Assembly: GCF_902497555.1 (NCBI RefSeq)
Contig: NZ_CABVGP010000002.1
Location: forward strand, 384,501-448,500
From: Amycolatopsis camponoti
GTDB lineage: Bacteria; Actinomycetota; Actinomycetes; Mycobacteriales; Pseudonocardiaceae
Direction: 5' to 3'
DNA length: 64,000 nt
Shown here: positions 18,775 to 26,993 of the stretch, in pieces
Layout of the letters: the number at the start of each line of letters is the position of its first letter
Position numbering within the stretch: position 1 is the stretch's first letter
The notes under the pieces: model-generated
The model's input: only the letters and a program-made list of their open reading frames with translations
What the model was told of the DNA's origin: nothing
The model's database searches: none
Made by a program: the position numbers and the translations under genes

Positions 18775-21633
18775 TTACCCGAACGGCTCAATATCCGAGG
18801 AGCCGACCGCTGCGGACAGCTTCGCGCGAATGGTCTCCGTCAGCGAGTGCTCCACGCCCAGCAATCGCTCACTGTCGACGAGAGCCTGCTCGTAGAGCGG
18901 GATCGCCTGGTCCAGATCACCCGCCGCCTGGTAAGCGCAGGCCAAGTTGTTCCGTGAATTCGGGCTGTTGGGGTTGTCTGCGCCTAGCGTTCGTTCAATG
19001 TCGGCGAGAGTCTGTTCGAACAGCGGGATCGCTCGTCCCAGATCACCCGCCGCTTGGTAGGCGTACGCCAGGTTGTTTCGCGAATTCAGAGTGTCGGGGT
19101 GGTCGACGCCGAGTACTCGCTCCCGATCGGCGAGAGTGCGTTCGAACAGCGGGATCGCCTGGTCCAGATCACCCGCAGCCTCGTAGGCGCCAGCCAGGTT
19201 GTTCCGCGAATCCAAGGTTGCAGGGTGATCGACGCCGAGTACCCGCTCCCGATCGGCGAGAGTCTGTTGGTAGTGAGAAACCGCCTGGCCCAGATCACCC
19301 GCCGCTTGGTAGGCGTACGCCAGGTTGTTCCTCGTGCTCAGAGTGTCGGGGTGGTCGACGCCGAGTACCCGCTCCCGATCGGCGAGGGTCTGCTGGTGGA
19401 GCGGGATCGCCTGGCTCAGGTCACCCGCCGCCTCGTACGCCGTGGCTAAGTTGTTCCGCGAGTTTAAGGTTTGGGGGTGGTCGGCGCCGAGTACCCGCTC
19501 CTGATCAGCGACAGTTTGTTGGAGGAGCGGGATCGCTTGGCTCAGGTCACCCGCCGCCTCGTAGGTCTTGGCTAGATTTATCCGCGTGCTCTGCGTGTCG
19601 ACGTGGTCGACGCCGAGTGTCCGCTCGCTGTCGGCGAGAGCCTGTTGATAGAGAGAGATCGCTTGATCCAGATCACCCGCCGCTCGGTAGGCGCCGGCCA
19701 GGTAGTCCCGCGAGGAGATCGTGTCGGGAGCTAGAGCACCCAGCATCTCCTCATTGTCTGCGAGGGTCTGTTGATAGAGCGGGATCGCCCGACCTAGATC
19801 ACCTGCCACACCGTAGGCGTTCGCCAGGCGATCTCGCGAGCGTTGGGTGTGCGGGTGCTTGGCACCAAGCACCCGCTCCCTATCGGCGAGGATCTGCCGG
19901 TGCAGCGATATCGCACGACCTAGATCACCCGCAGCAACATAGGCGGTAGCCAGGTTGCTGCGCGCGGCGAGGGTGTCGGGATGGTCGGAGCCGAGGATAC
20001 GTTCACGGCTGGTGTAGGCGCGGTGAAAGTATGCCCGCGCCTGGATCAAGTTTCCTTGATCCGCCAGGAAGGTCGCTGCCTCGTTGAGGAGATCGGCGGT
20101 GGTGATGGTGTCGAGGGTGGCGTGGCGGGTGAGGGCATCGATGTGTGGGAGCAGGCGCCGCCACTGCGGCCAGGTACGCGGGTCCTCATGGTCGGGGAGG
20201 GCGTCATTGAGGAAGGTGGCGGCGTGGTCGCGGGCCTGCGTGATGTGGTCTGTCCTGCGGTGTGGGTCGGGAGAGTCGGTGGGGTCGGGGGTGCGTGCGA
20301 GGGTTTGCACAAGCCTGTGCACGCTGATGGCGTGCTCGTCCAGGGTGATCATCGAATAGGTGGCGAGGAGCCCGACCGCATGGAGCAACTTGGGTGGGTC
20401 GGCGAGCTCATCGAGGAGAGTGCGGGGAATGTCGGTGGGTGCCCACCAGGCCAGGATCCGCAGTATTTGCCCGGTGAGCGGATCGAGGTGGACGAGATGG
20501 TCGAGGGTGATCCGCCAAACCTGCGCCACGCTGCGCTCCGATGCTCCCACACTTGACGGAGACTGAGTGGTGGCGGCGAGCATGCTAGCCGGGTACTGGG
20601 CCAGCAGGTCGAGGTAGGCGGTGGGGGTGATGGCGGTCTCGGCGCAATAGGCGCCGATTTGCTCGATCGCCAGCGGCAGATACCCCACCACCGCACACAC
20701 CTGCTCCGCACCTACATGGTTGATCGCGCGGGCGGGATCGTGGGTCAGGATCGACACCAACAACTGCTTTGCCTCGGCGGGATCGAGCACACCCAGGGTG
20801 ATCGGGGTGGCGATACCGTGCCACCCGGTGCCCCTCCGCGAGGTGATCAGGAAGCGGCCGGTCCGGACCTGCCCGACCAGGCCGGCGATGTGGGTGGGGT
20901 CGGTGACGTTGTCCAACACCACCAACCACCCGCTGTGGGAGCCCAACCACTGCACTGCCCGCTGCTGCAACGCCTCGGCTGGCAACAGCGTCGCCAGCCC
21001 CGGCTGTAACGCGGCCGCCAACTCAGCCAAGCCCGTGTCGACACCAGCCGGAGTGTCCGCAGTGATCCACCACACCAACGTGAATGGTGGCCGCCGGGTA
21101 GCAGCCCAGTGCGCAGCCAGCGTGGACTTCCCGATCCCACCCAACCCCTGCACCACCACACAAGCAGTGGTGGTGGGGTCGAGGTGCTGCAGAACCTCGC
21201 TGCGGCCAACGAACAGGTCCGGGCGGGGCGGCAGGTTCGTCAACCCCCGCGGCACCGACACCACCTCCATCGGCGCATAAGCCTGCGCTGGCAACACGTG
21301 CTCTGCGGTCACATTTACCGCGAACGAATTGTCGCCGGTCGCAGCCGCACCGACGTCCCCTGCAGCCGCCACAGACCGCTCCCCCGCACGGACCGACATC
21401 CCGGTAGCCGCCGGGTCGGTGAGCTGACGCCGCTGGCCAGTTTGGTGCGCGCGCACCGCCAACACCACCGACACCACCGTCAGGACCACCACTGCGGCCC
21501 AAACCACCACCGACCAACCCGACGGCAAGACCACCGTGTTGGTCGCGATGTTGCCAACTAATGCAGCCAGCACCGCGACCAACACGGTGGACACCGCTAG
21601 CCACACCCCACCGCGCACCTCAACGCCTCCCAT
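18775..21633 (-). CDS. Membrane-anchored NB-ARC / TPR (NLR-like) protein
   Basis: The protein has 952 residues. Two transmembrane segments lie at about 11-31 and 42-60. A glycine-rich segment with GDNSFAVNV (100-108) precedes the typical linker VPRGLTNLPPRPDLFVGR. The NB-ARC ATPase has a P-loop at 163-171 (GLGGIGKST), a Walker B region LVVLDNVTD and RFLITSRR. From about residue 500, about ten TPR units of 42 residues follow, with the consensus AYxAAGDLxQAIPLxxQTLA, DRERVLG, DHPDTL. This is the STAND architecture of bacterial NLR-like immune receptors. The 126-bp DNA repeats are strongly conserved. No separate effector domain is present, so the transmembrane helices or an amyloid-like partner may be the output. 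The start is an ATG at 21633. The IS256 insertion lies about 200 bp upstream and may affect its promoter. Confidence 0.88.
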   Translation of the reverse strand: MGGVEVRGGVWLAVSTVLVAVLAALVGNIATNTVVLPSGWSVVVWAAVVVLTVVSVVLAVRAHQTGQRRQLTDPAATGMSVRAGERSVAAAGDVGAAATGDNSFAVNVTAEHVLPAQAYAPMEVVSVPRGLTNLPPRPDLFVGRSEVLQHLDPTTTACVVVQGLGGIGKSTLAAHWAATRRPPFTLVWWITADTPAGVDTGLAELAAALQPGLATLLPAEALQQRAVQWLGSHSGWLVVLDNVTDPTHIAGLVGQVRTGRFLITSRRGTGWHGIATPITLGVLDPAEAKQLLVSILTHDPARAINHVGAEQVCAVVGYLPLAIEQIGAYCAETAITPTAYLDLLAQYPASMLAATTQSPSSVGASERSVAQVWRITLDHLVHLDPLTGQILRILAWWAPTDIPRTLLDELADPPKLLHAVGLLATYSMITLDEHAISVHRLVQTLARTPDPTDSPDPHRRTDHITQARDHAATFLNDALPDHEDPRTWPQWRRLLPHIDALTRHATLDTITTADLLNEAATFLADQGNLIQARAYFHRAYTSRERILGSDHPDTLAARSNLATAYVAAGDLGRAISLHRQILADRERVLGAKHPHTQRSRDRLANAYGVAGDLGRAIPLYQQTLADNEEMLGALAPDTISSRDYLAGAYRAAGDLDQAISLYQQALADSERTLGVDHVDTQSTRINLAKTYEAAGDLSQAIPLLQQTVADQERVLGADHPQTLNSRNNLATAYEAAGDLSQAIPLHQQTLADRERVLGVDHPDTLSTRNNLAYAYQAAGDLGQAVSHYQQTLADRERVLGVDHPATLDSRNNLAGAYEAAGDLDQAIPLFERTLADRERVLGVDHPDTLNSRNNLAYAYQAAGDLGRAIPLFEQTLADIERTLGADNPNSPNSRNNLACAYQAAGDLDQAIPLYEQALVDSERLLGVEHSLTETIRAKLSAAVGSSDIEPFG

Positions 21634-21831
21634 TGTCGCCCTCTATATCGTGGCGCTGGCCGAGACAATTACTGTCGGCTCGGCCCTAACGGTGTCCGGC
21701 GTCGATCGCCGAAGCGACGGCTGCCACTACGTCACCACGACTGTGGCTGCCCCTAGAGCCTCGGAACGTCGTGGCTGGCAGCCGCTCTGGTCCTTCTACA
21801 TCACGAGCACGGCAGCACCACGTGATCAACA

Positions 21832-23218
21832 GGGACTGTAAAACGAGCGGTGTAACTCCCGATCATGGAAGTGCACCTGATGACCGACATGATGTCCGGC
21901 GTGGAGAACACTGAGGACTCGAAGCCCAAGTCCGAGACCGGGCTGGGCGGCCTGGACGAGCAGCTCGTCGCGCAGCTGGAGAGCCGCGCGAAGGCCGGCG
22001 GGCTGGCGCTGACCGGCGAAGGCGGGGTGCTGGCGCAGCTGACCAAACGGCTGCTGGAGTCCGCGCTCGAGGGCGAGATCACCGATCACCTGGGCTATGA
22101 CAAGCACGACCCGGCCGGCCGCGGGACCGGCAACTCACGCAACGGCACCCGCTCCAAGACCGTGCTCACCGACGTAGGCCCGGTCGAGATCGACGTGCCG
22201 CGGGACCGGGATGCCAGCTTCGAGCCGAAGATCGTGGCCAAGCGGCAGAAACGCCTGGGCGGCGTGGACGAGATGGTGATCTCCCTGGCCGCGAAAGGTC
22301 TCACGACCGGGGAGATCTCCGCGCACCTGGCCGAGGTCTATGGCGCCGAGGTGTCCCGCCAGAGCATCTCCACGATCACCGACAAGGTGGTGGAGGGCAT
22401 GGTCGAGTGGCAGAACCGGCCGCTTGACCCGGTGTATCCGGTGATCTTCATCGACGCCATCCACGTCAAGATCCGCGACGGGAAGGTCGCCAACCGGCCG
22501 ATCTACGTCGCCTTGGCGGTCACGTGCGAGGGCCGACGCGACATCCTCGGCTTGTGGGCCGGCGACGGCGGCGAAGGCGCCAAGTACTGGCTGCACGTGC
22601 TCACCGAGCTGAAGAACCGCGGCGTGGCCGACGTGCTCATGGTCGTCTGCGACGGGCTGACCGGTCTAGCGGACGCGATCACCGCGGTCTGGTCGCAGGC
22701 GATCACCCAGACTTGCATCGTGCACTTGCTGCGCAACAGCTTCCGCTATGCCGGCCGCCAGCACTGGGACGCGATCGCCAAGGCCCTCAAGCCGGTCTAT
22801 ACCGCAGCCACGGAGGCCGCCGCGCGGGAGCGGTTCGCCGAGTTCGTGCAGGAGTGGGGTGCGCGGTATCCGGCGATCGTGCGGTTGTGGGAGAACGCTT
22901 GGGCGGAGTTTGTGCCGTTCCTGGCGTTCGATCCGGAGATCCGGCGGGTGATCTGCTCGACCAACGCGATCGAGAGCGTCAACGCCCGCATCCGCCGCGC
23001 GGTGAAGACCCGCGGTCACTTCCCGAACGAGCAGGCTGCGCTCAAGTGTGTCTACATGGCGATCATGAGCCTGGACCCGACCGGCGCCGGTCGCAAACGC
23101 TGGACGATGCGGTGGAAGCCCGCGCTGAACGCGTTCGAGATAGCCTTCGACGGCCGCCTGGCCGCTGGCCGCAAGTAGTTCCTTTCAACCCGAGTTACAC
23201 CGCTCGTTTGACAGACCC
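21832..23218 (+). mobile_element. IS256-family insertion sequence with intact ends and 8-bp target duplication
   Basis: The terminal inverted repeats are about 28-30 bp. The left end begins GGGACTGTAAAACGAGCGG and the right end, read inward, GGGTCTGTCAAACGAGCGG, both continuing TGTAACTC. The element is 1387 bp and is flanked by a perfect direct repeat GATCAACA (21824-21831 and 23219-23226), as expected for the 8-9 bp duplications of this family. Intact ends, an intact transposase and an undecayed target duplication indicate a recent insertion. Confidence 0.93.
21865..23178 (+). CDS. IS256-family (mutator-type) transposase
   Basis: The protein has 437 residues; an ATG 15 bp further in is an alternative start. 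The mutator-type features are all visible: the N-terminal LLESALEGEITDHLGYDKHD with R.GNSRNG, the first catalytic Asp in VIFIDAIHVKIRDG, the second Asp in VVCDGLTGLADAI followed by QTCIVHLLRNS (the conserved C/H pair), and the catalytic Glu in CSTNAIESVNARIR. No frame disruption is seen, so it should be active. Confidence 0.95.
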   Translation: MEVHLMTDMMSGVENTEDSKPKSETGLGGLDEQLVAQLESRAKAGGLALTGEGGVLAQLTKRLLESALEGEITDHLGYDKHDPAGRGTGNSRNGTRSKTVLTDVGPVEIDVPRDRDASFEPKIVAKRQKRLGGVDEMVISLAAKGLTTGEISAHLAEVYGAEVSRQSISTITDKVVEGMVEWQNRPLDPVYPVIFIDAIHVKIRDGKVANRPIYVALAVTCEGRRDILGLWAGDGGEGAKYWLHVLTELKNRGVADVLMVVCDGLTGLADAITAVWSQAITQTCIVHLLRNSFRYAGRQHWDAIAKALKPVYTAATEAAARERFAEFVQEWGARYPAIVRLWENAWAEFVPFLAFDPEIRRVICSTNAIESVNARIRRAVKTRGHFPNEQAALKCVYMAIMSLDPTGAGRKRWTMRWKPALNAFEIAFDGRLAAGRK

Positions 23219-23267
23219 GATCAACAAGGTCGCTCTCCCAGCGTCACAAGAAGTTACGCGGAAAACC

Positions 23268-24557
23268 TCAGTCTCCTCGGGCGACCGAAACCGACAGAGG
23301 TTCTTCTGCGGTCGGTTCGCTTCGCCACTGGACGTCGATGCGGCTTTGGCCGGCGAGGAACAGGTCGGCCGTGGCGAGAGTCGAAATCTTGATGCTGGTG
23401 CCGTGGATTTCGATGTCCTCGGGCCTGACTTGCAAGACTACTTCCCCGTTCTTGGAAGTGTAGTCAACGTCCCACCCTGGTGAGCCCTGGTCGTAGTCGG
23501 CTTTGTAGGCCATCCCTGGGGTGTACTGGGGCTTTCCGTTGCGGCCCGAGACGGTGATGCCCAAGACCGTCGAACCAGGAAGCGGAGGCCGTCGAAGTTC
23601 AAGGTCGATCGTTAGACGGTCGTTAGCGAAGACGCCGCACAGCTTTCTGATTTCGCCAGTGGTGCGTTCGGTGCACGCCGACTGTGCCGGTCTTCCGGTT
23701 GCACTCGCCATCGAGTTGTAACGGCGGCCGAGTTCCGAAAGCTCGTCCGCTCGGGCATCCGCCTGCAGAGAAAGAGCTTTCGCGACCGTTTCACCATTCT
23801 TGCGTATGCAATCTCGGTTCCAGAGCGGAGCCACCGTCAGGTTTTCAAGCCCTTCACCAGGGAAGGTGACCAGTGCGGCTGTCCCTGCCCGCGTGGTCTT
23901 ACCGTCGTCGCCGCGGAGGCCGACGTCGGCGACGATCACCCATGGTGTGGTCGATGACCTGGTCTGCTCCTCGGGGCCGATCGAGAGAGTAAAACGGTCA
24001 GTGGTACCGCCCCTGACCTCGAAGCGGATATCGCGAGGGATCGTGAATGGCCGTTCGGGCATCTTGCTTGGAAGCTTGACCGCGTAGTCTGCAGCTACAG
24101 TGACCTCACCACCGCGCTCGTTGCAGTCATCGAGTGTCTCTGCGTAGATGACCTTCACGTCGGCGCCGAGCAGCACAGCCGGAGCGGTTCCGTCGTTCTT
24201 CAGTGTGACATCGATTGCCGTAGCATCGACGGGATCGTGTCCGAGCACCTCTTCTTGGGTCTTGTTGTTCATCTCGTACACCGAATGCTGCTTGGCGTCG
24301 ACCTTCGACGGCTCTTGAACCGAGAAGGCGGAGACCTCCAACTCTGCGTGAGGGACGGTTCGGTAGAGCAACACGAAGACGCCGGTAAGGGTGAGCGTGA
24401 CCACGACCGAGATGCCTATCAGCCACCTGCGCTTGCGCGGGTCCGTGAATATCTGAAGCAGGTTATTGGAGCCGATCTGCACCCCGACAGAATGACTGAC
24501 GTCCACGCCTGGCGCATCACGCCCATGATCTTCTGTCGGCCATCCCTTGTCTGTCAC
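23268..24557 (-). CDS. Single-pass membrane protein with N-terminal amyloid-signalling-like motif
   Basis: The protein has 429 residues. The N-terminal cytosolic tail contains GVQIGSNNLLQIF (25-37), close to the bacterial amyloid signalling pattern VQIGDNN.Q. One transmembrane segment lies at about 45-65 (WLIGISVVVTLTLTGVFVLL). The ~365-residue remainder, predicted outside the membrane, is rich in beta strands and resembles no domain I know; it contains several cysteines (DDCNERG, NRDCIRKN, QSACTER, KLCGVF). It is divergent from a 116-residue protein with a matching motif, across a perfect palindrome, and neighbours the NB-ARC-TPR gene. It may be an effector or sensor recruited by amyloid templating; this is inference. 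Confidence 0.6.
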   Translation of the reverse strand: MTDKGWPTEDHGRDAPGVDVSHSVGVQIGSNNLLQIFTDPRKRRWLIGISVVVTLTLTGVFVLLYRTVPHAELEVSAFSVQEPSKVDAKQHSVYEMNNKTQEEVLGHDPVDATAIDVTLKNDGTAPAVLLGADVKVIYAETLDDCNERGGEVTVAADYAVKLPSKMPERPFTIPRDIRFEVRGGTTDRFTLSIGPEEQTRSSTTPWVIVADVGLRGDDGKTTRAGTAALVTFPGEGLENLTVAPLWNRDCIRKNGETVAKALSLQADARADELSELGRRYNSMASATGRPAQSACTERTTGEIRKLCGVFANDRLTIDLELRRPPLPGSTVLGITVSGRNGKPQYTPGMAYKADYDQGSPGWDVDYTSKNGEVVLQVRPEDIEIHGTSIKISTLATADLFLAGQSRIDVQWRSEPTAEEPLSVSVARGD

Positions 24558-24607
24558 CTCCTACTAGTCGGCGGAGGGGCGAGATCTGCTACACCGGTCG
24601 TTCCGAC

Positions 24608-24635
24608 TTTCGCTACACGATCACTTGTAGCGAAA
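24608..24635. promoter_or_regulatory. Perfect 10-bp palindrome in a divergent promoter region
   Basis: TTTCGCTACA (24608-24617) and TGTAGCGAAA (24626-24635) are exact reverse complements separated by 8 bases. They lie between the divergent starts at 24557 and 24701. This looks like a dimeric-repressor operator controlling both amyloid-motif genes. Confidence 0.6.
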
Positions 24636-24700
24636 CGGCTGCATCTCGCGACTGAGTCGGTGGCGGTGAACCCGTTGCCGCACGTTGTCAGGGAGTTCAG

Positions 24701-25051
24701 GTGAGTACTCGCGCGCGTCGAGTGTGGTGGTTTGCCAGCGGGGCAATCGGGAGCGGCGTCGCGGTGTGGGCGGCGTTGCGATTCGGCGTACTGGCGTGGC
24801 TGGGTGACGAAAACCACCCGGTACGCCCGGTGGTGGAAGCGTTGAGCTGGGTCGCGGGCGTAGCCGGATTTGCCGTCGCCTTGGTCGCTCTTGTAGCCGC
24901 ACGGCGCCAGGCAAGAGACACGGCCGATGTTGGCGGTGCGCAGGGCGGGAGCCCGACCGGCACAACTGCGAAGTACCAGGTCGACGTGCGTGACAGCCGG
25001 GGCGTTCAGATCGGCGACAACAACACGCAGAAGAACAACTTAAAAGGATGA
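24701..25051 (+). CDS. Small two-helix membrane protein with C-terminal amyloid-signalling-like motif
   Basis: The protein has 116 residues from a GTG at 24701, with GGGAG about 7 bp upstream. Two hydrophobic segments lie at about 10-33 and 46-66 (AGVAGFAVALVALVAA). The tail ends with RGVQIGDNNTQKNNLKG, which matches the VQIGDNN.Q type of bacterial amyloid signalling motif known to link NLR-like receptors to membrane-toxic effectors. It is divergent from the 429-residue protein carrying a related motif. A membrane-perforating cell-death effector is plausible by analogy with HET-S-like and Bell-domain proteins, but unproven. Confidence 0.65.
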   Translation: MSTRARRVWWFASGAIGSGVAVWAALRFGVLAWLGDENHPVRPVVEALSWVAGVAGFAVALVALVAARRQARDTADVGGAQGGSPTGTTAKYQVDVRDSRGVQIGDNNTQKNNLKG

Positions 25052-25145
25052 TCAATCCGATACTGAGAACGATGCGACTGATGGCGGCGGCACCCGAATT
25101 CAGTAGCTTTTGAGCGATGCTCAGCTGCGGGAACCTGGAGGAACG

Positions 25146-25535
25146 TCACGTACAACCGGGCGCCCAGCACCGGGTTGAGGGCGTGCTCCAGACCCGTTCG
25201 ACACCCCACACCTTCAGCAGGTCACCGATGAGGTCGTTGAACAGTTGACCGCGGCGCTGGGGCGTCAGGCCGTCCAGCCGGCGCATCCGGCCGTACTCGG
25301 CGATCAACTCCCCGGGCCGCAGCGTTGTCGGCAGATCGAAGTCGTCTTGGTGCACCTTCCTGCCCTGCTGCCCCGACGTTGGCGCAAGGATAGCCGCGTC
25401 GGACGTGAACGGACGGCACACATCGGCGGTAAACAGCCGCGTTCTGTTCGACGACCGAGATACTCTCAACGCCGTGTACACGAGCAGGTCACAGTGGGCG
25501 TTGGATGGCTGCGCCTCGATCAGTACTGTTCGCAT
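25146..25535 (-). pseudogene. Truncated N-terminal piece of a restriction-endonuclease-like gene
   Basis: The ORF has 129 residues. The segment LDGLTPQRRGQLFNDLIGDL and then LKVWGVE is the lead-in helix of many PD-(D/E)XK (Mrr-like) nucleases, just before their catalytic strands. The ORF ends soon after in a low-quality tail, and the catalytic core is missing. Probably a broken defence gene. The flanks 25052-25145 and 25536-25732 show nothing recognisable. Confidence 0.4.
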
Positions 25536-25732
25536 CCGCGTCGGTTCTCGTCAATCACCGACACGAGTGCGCTGCTGACGGTAGCTGCCCATGGCTTCCG
25601 ATGGGCCGGTTGGCAGGTCGGACGACTTATTGCCTGGCAAGCCTGTGCGGCAAGGTCCCTGATCGGGCACCGATCGAGCCAGCCCAATAACGAAACCGAC
25701 TCAATTCGGCATCGCGTGTCCAAAATACGTCG

Positions 25733-26191
25733 GTGGAGGTTAGGGGACCTTACTCGAACACAAAAGACCAGGTCAGAGTCCTGGAAGAGCTCCGCGAGAA
25801 GCTCCCCAGCCTCGATACACCCGAGCCACCGTCGATCAAGCGCGACCGCCCGCGCCGCGCCCGACAACTCGACGCCGCTCAAGTCGAGCAGCTGATCGCC
25901 GACTACCAGTCCGGTGCGACGGTGTACGAGCTCGGCGACCGGTTCGGCATCGAGCGGCGAACGGTCAGCAGCATCCTCCACCGGCACGGCGTGCCGATGC
26001 GCCGCCGCGGCCTCTCGCCAGATCAGGTCGACGACGCCATCCACCTCTACAACCTCGGCTGGTCCCTCGCACGAGTCGGCGACCACCTCGGCGTCAACCA
26101 CACCACCGTGCTCACCAAACTGCGCGAACGCGGCATCCCCACCCGAGACACCCACGGGCGCCCACGAGTCGAAGCAGGTGATGCGCGATGA
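25733..26191 (+). CDS. HTH protein of the HTH-DUF2637 cassette (copy 2)
   Basis: The protein has 152 residues and is a close paralogue of the one at 9599. Both start from GTG with the same VRGPYSN beginning and share [17 protein letters not shown] and both helix-turn-helix units ([33 protein letters not shown]). The largest divergence is in the second recognition helix ([16 protein letters not shown] here, [15 protein letters not shown] there), so the two copies may bind different DNA. It overlaps the following DUF2637 gene by 4 bp. Many synonymous differences between the copies show the protein, not just the DNA, has been maintained. Confidence 0.75.
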   Translation: MEVRGPYSNTKDQVRVLEELREKLPSLDTPEPPSIKRDRPRRARQLDAAQVEQLIADYQSGATVYELGDRFGIERRTVSSILHRHGVPMRRRGLSPDQVDDAIHLYNLGWSLARVGDHLGVNHTTVLTKLRERGIPTRDTHGRPRVEAGDAR

Positions 26192-26985
26192 CACCGCGCG
26201 CAGCTATGTCGACTCGATCAGCTTCGGACGGGGCCTCCGTCGTTCAGGCCGTCACCGTGATCATGGGCGTCGTCGTCGGCCTCACCTTTCTCTTCGGCTT
26301 CGGCAACGTCCTCAACCTCGCACTGCGGCTCGGCGTGCCCGTCTGGGTCGCTCCGCTCGTCGCGCCTGCTGTCGACCTCTCGATCCTCGGGCTCCTCCTC
26401 GGCAGTCGGCAGTTGGCCCTGGCAGGCGTGACGCCAGCGCAACTGCGGCCAGCCCGGCGACTGCTGATCTTCGCCAGCGTGGTGACCCTGGCACTGAACG
26501 TAGCCGAACCGGTCATCGCCGGTCAGTACGGCAAGGCTGCGTTCGACGCCGTGGGCCCGCTGCTGCTGATCGGGTGGGCCGAGGTCGGCCCGGATCTGCT
26601 AGGGGAACTGGCTGCCGCAAGTCGGCCGGCTGAAGCAACGTTCGACGACGCGAGGCCGGTGCGGGCACCGTTCGCCGTCGAACCAACTAACGTCGGACTG
26701 ACGCCGCCGGAACTGTCCGTGGAGGATCCGAAGCCAGTTAGCGTGTCGGCAGACGAGCAAAGCACTCATCCAGCTTCCAGGATGGTTGATGACAACCTGC
26801 TTGAGCTGGCAAGGGAGGCGGACGCGCGCCATTGGGATGCACATCGCCGACCGATCTCCGCGGACACCCTTCGAAGGAAGCTCCACATTGGAGCAGCCCG
26901 CTCCAGGCTGCTTGTCAAGATCATTCGAGACGACTCGCAAGGACGATCGCTCCAAGACGAACCAACGGCCCAGGTAGGAGTGTGA
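26188..26985 (+). CDS. DUF2637 (Spd-like) membrane protein with C-terminal HTH (copy 2)
   Basis: The protein has 265 residues. The four-helix membrane part is nearly identical to copy 1 at 10054, while the linker (about 150-205) is unrelated in sequence. The C-terminal helix-turn-helix-like end ([19 protein letters not shown]) is again conserved. The start overlaps the HTH gene. The stop lies 8 bp from the convergent stop of the 688-residue nuclease gene, so there is no room for a separate terminator. Its role in DNA transfer is known only by family association; the repeated link with defence genes is the notable point. Confidence 0.78.
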   Translation: MTPRAAMSTRSASDGASVVQAVTVIMGVVVGLTFLFGFGNVLNLALRLGVPVWVAPLVAPAVDLSILGLLLGSRQLALAGVTPAQLRPARRLLIFASVVTLALNVAEPVIAGQYGKAAFDAVGPLLLIGWAEVGPDLLGELAAASRPAEATFDDARPVRAPFAVEPTNVGLTPPELSVEDPKPVSVSADEQSTHPASRMVDDNLLELAREADARHWDAHRRPISADTLRRKLHIGAARSRLLVKIIRDDSQGRSLQDEPTAQVGV

Positions 26986-26993
26986 TGTCGGGG

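Noticed and set aside
18954..19949. 331-codon plus-strand ORF with repeated arginine/glycine-rich units
   Set aside because: It is the antisense shadow of the TPR repeats in the NB-ARC gene; its periodicity comes from the 126-bp TPR units.
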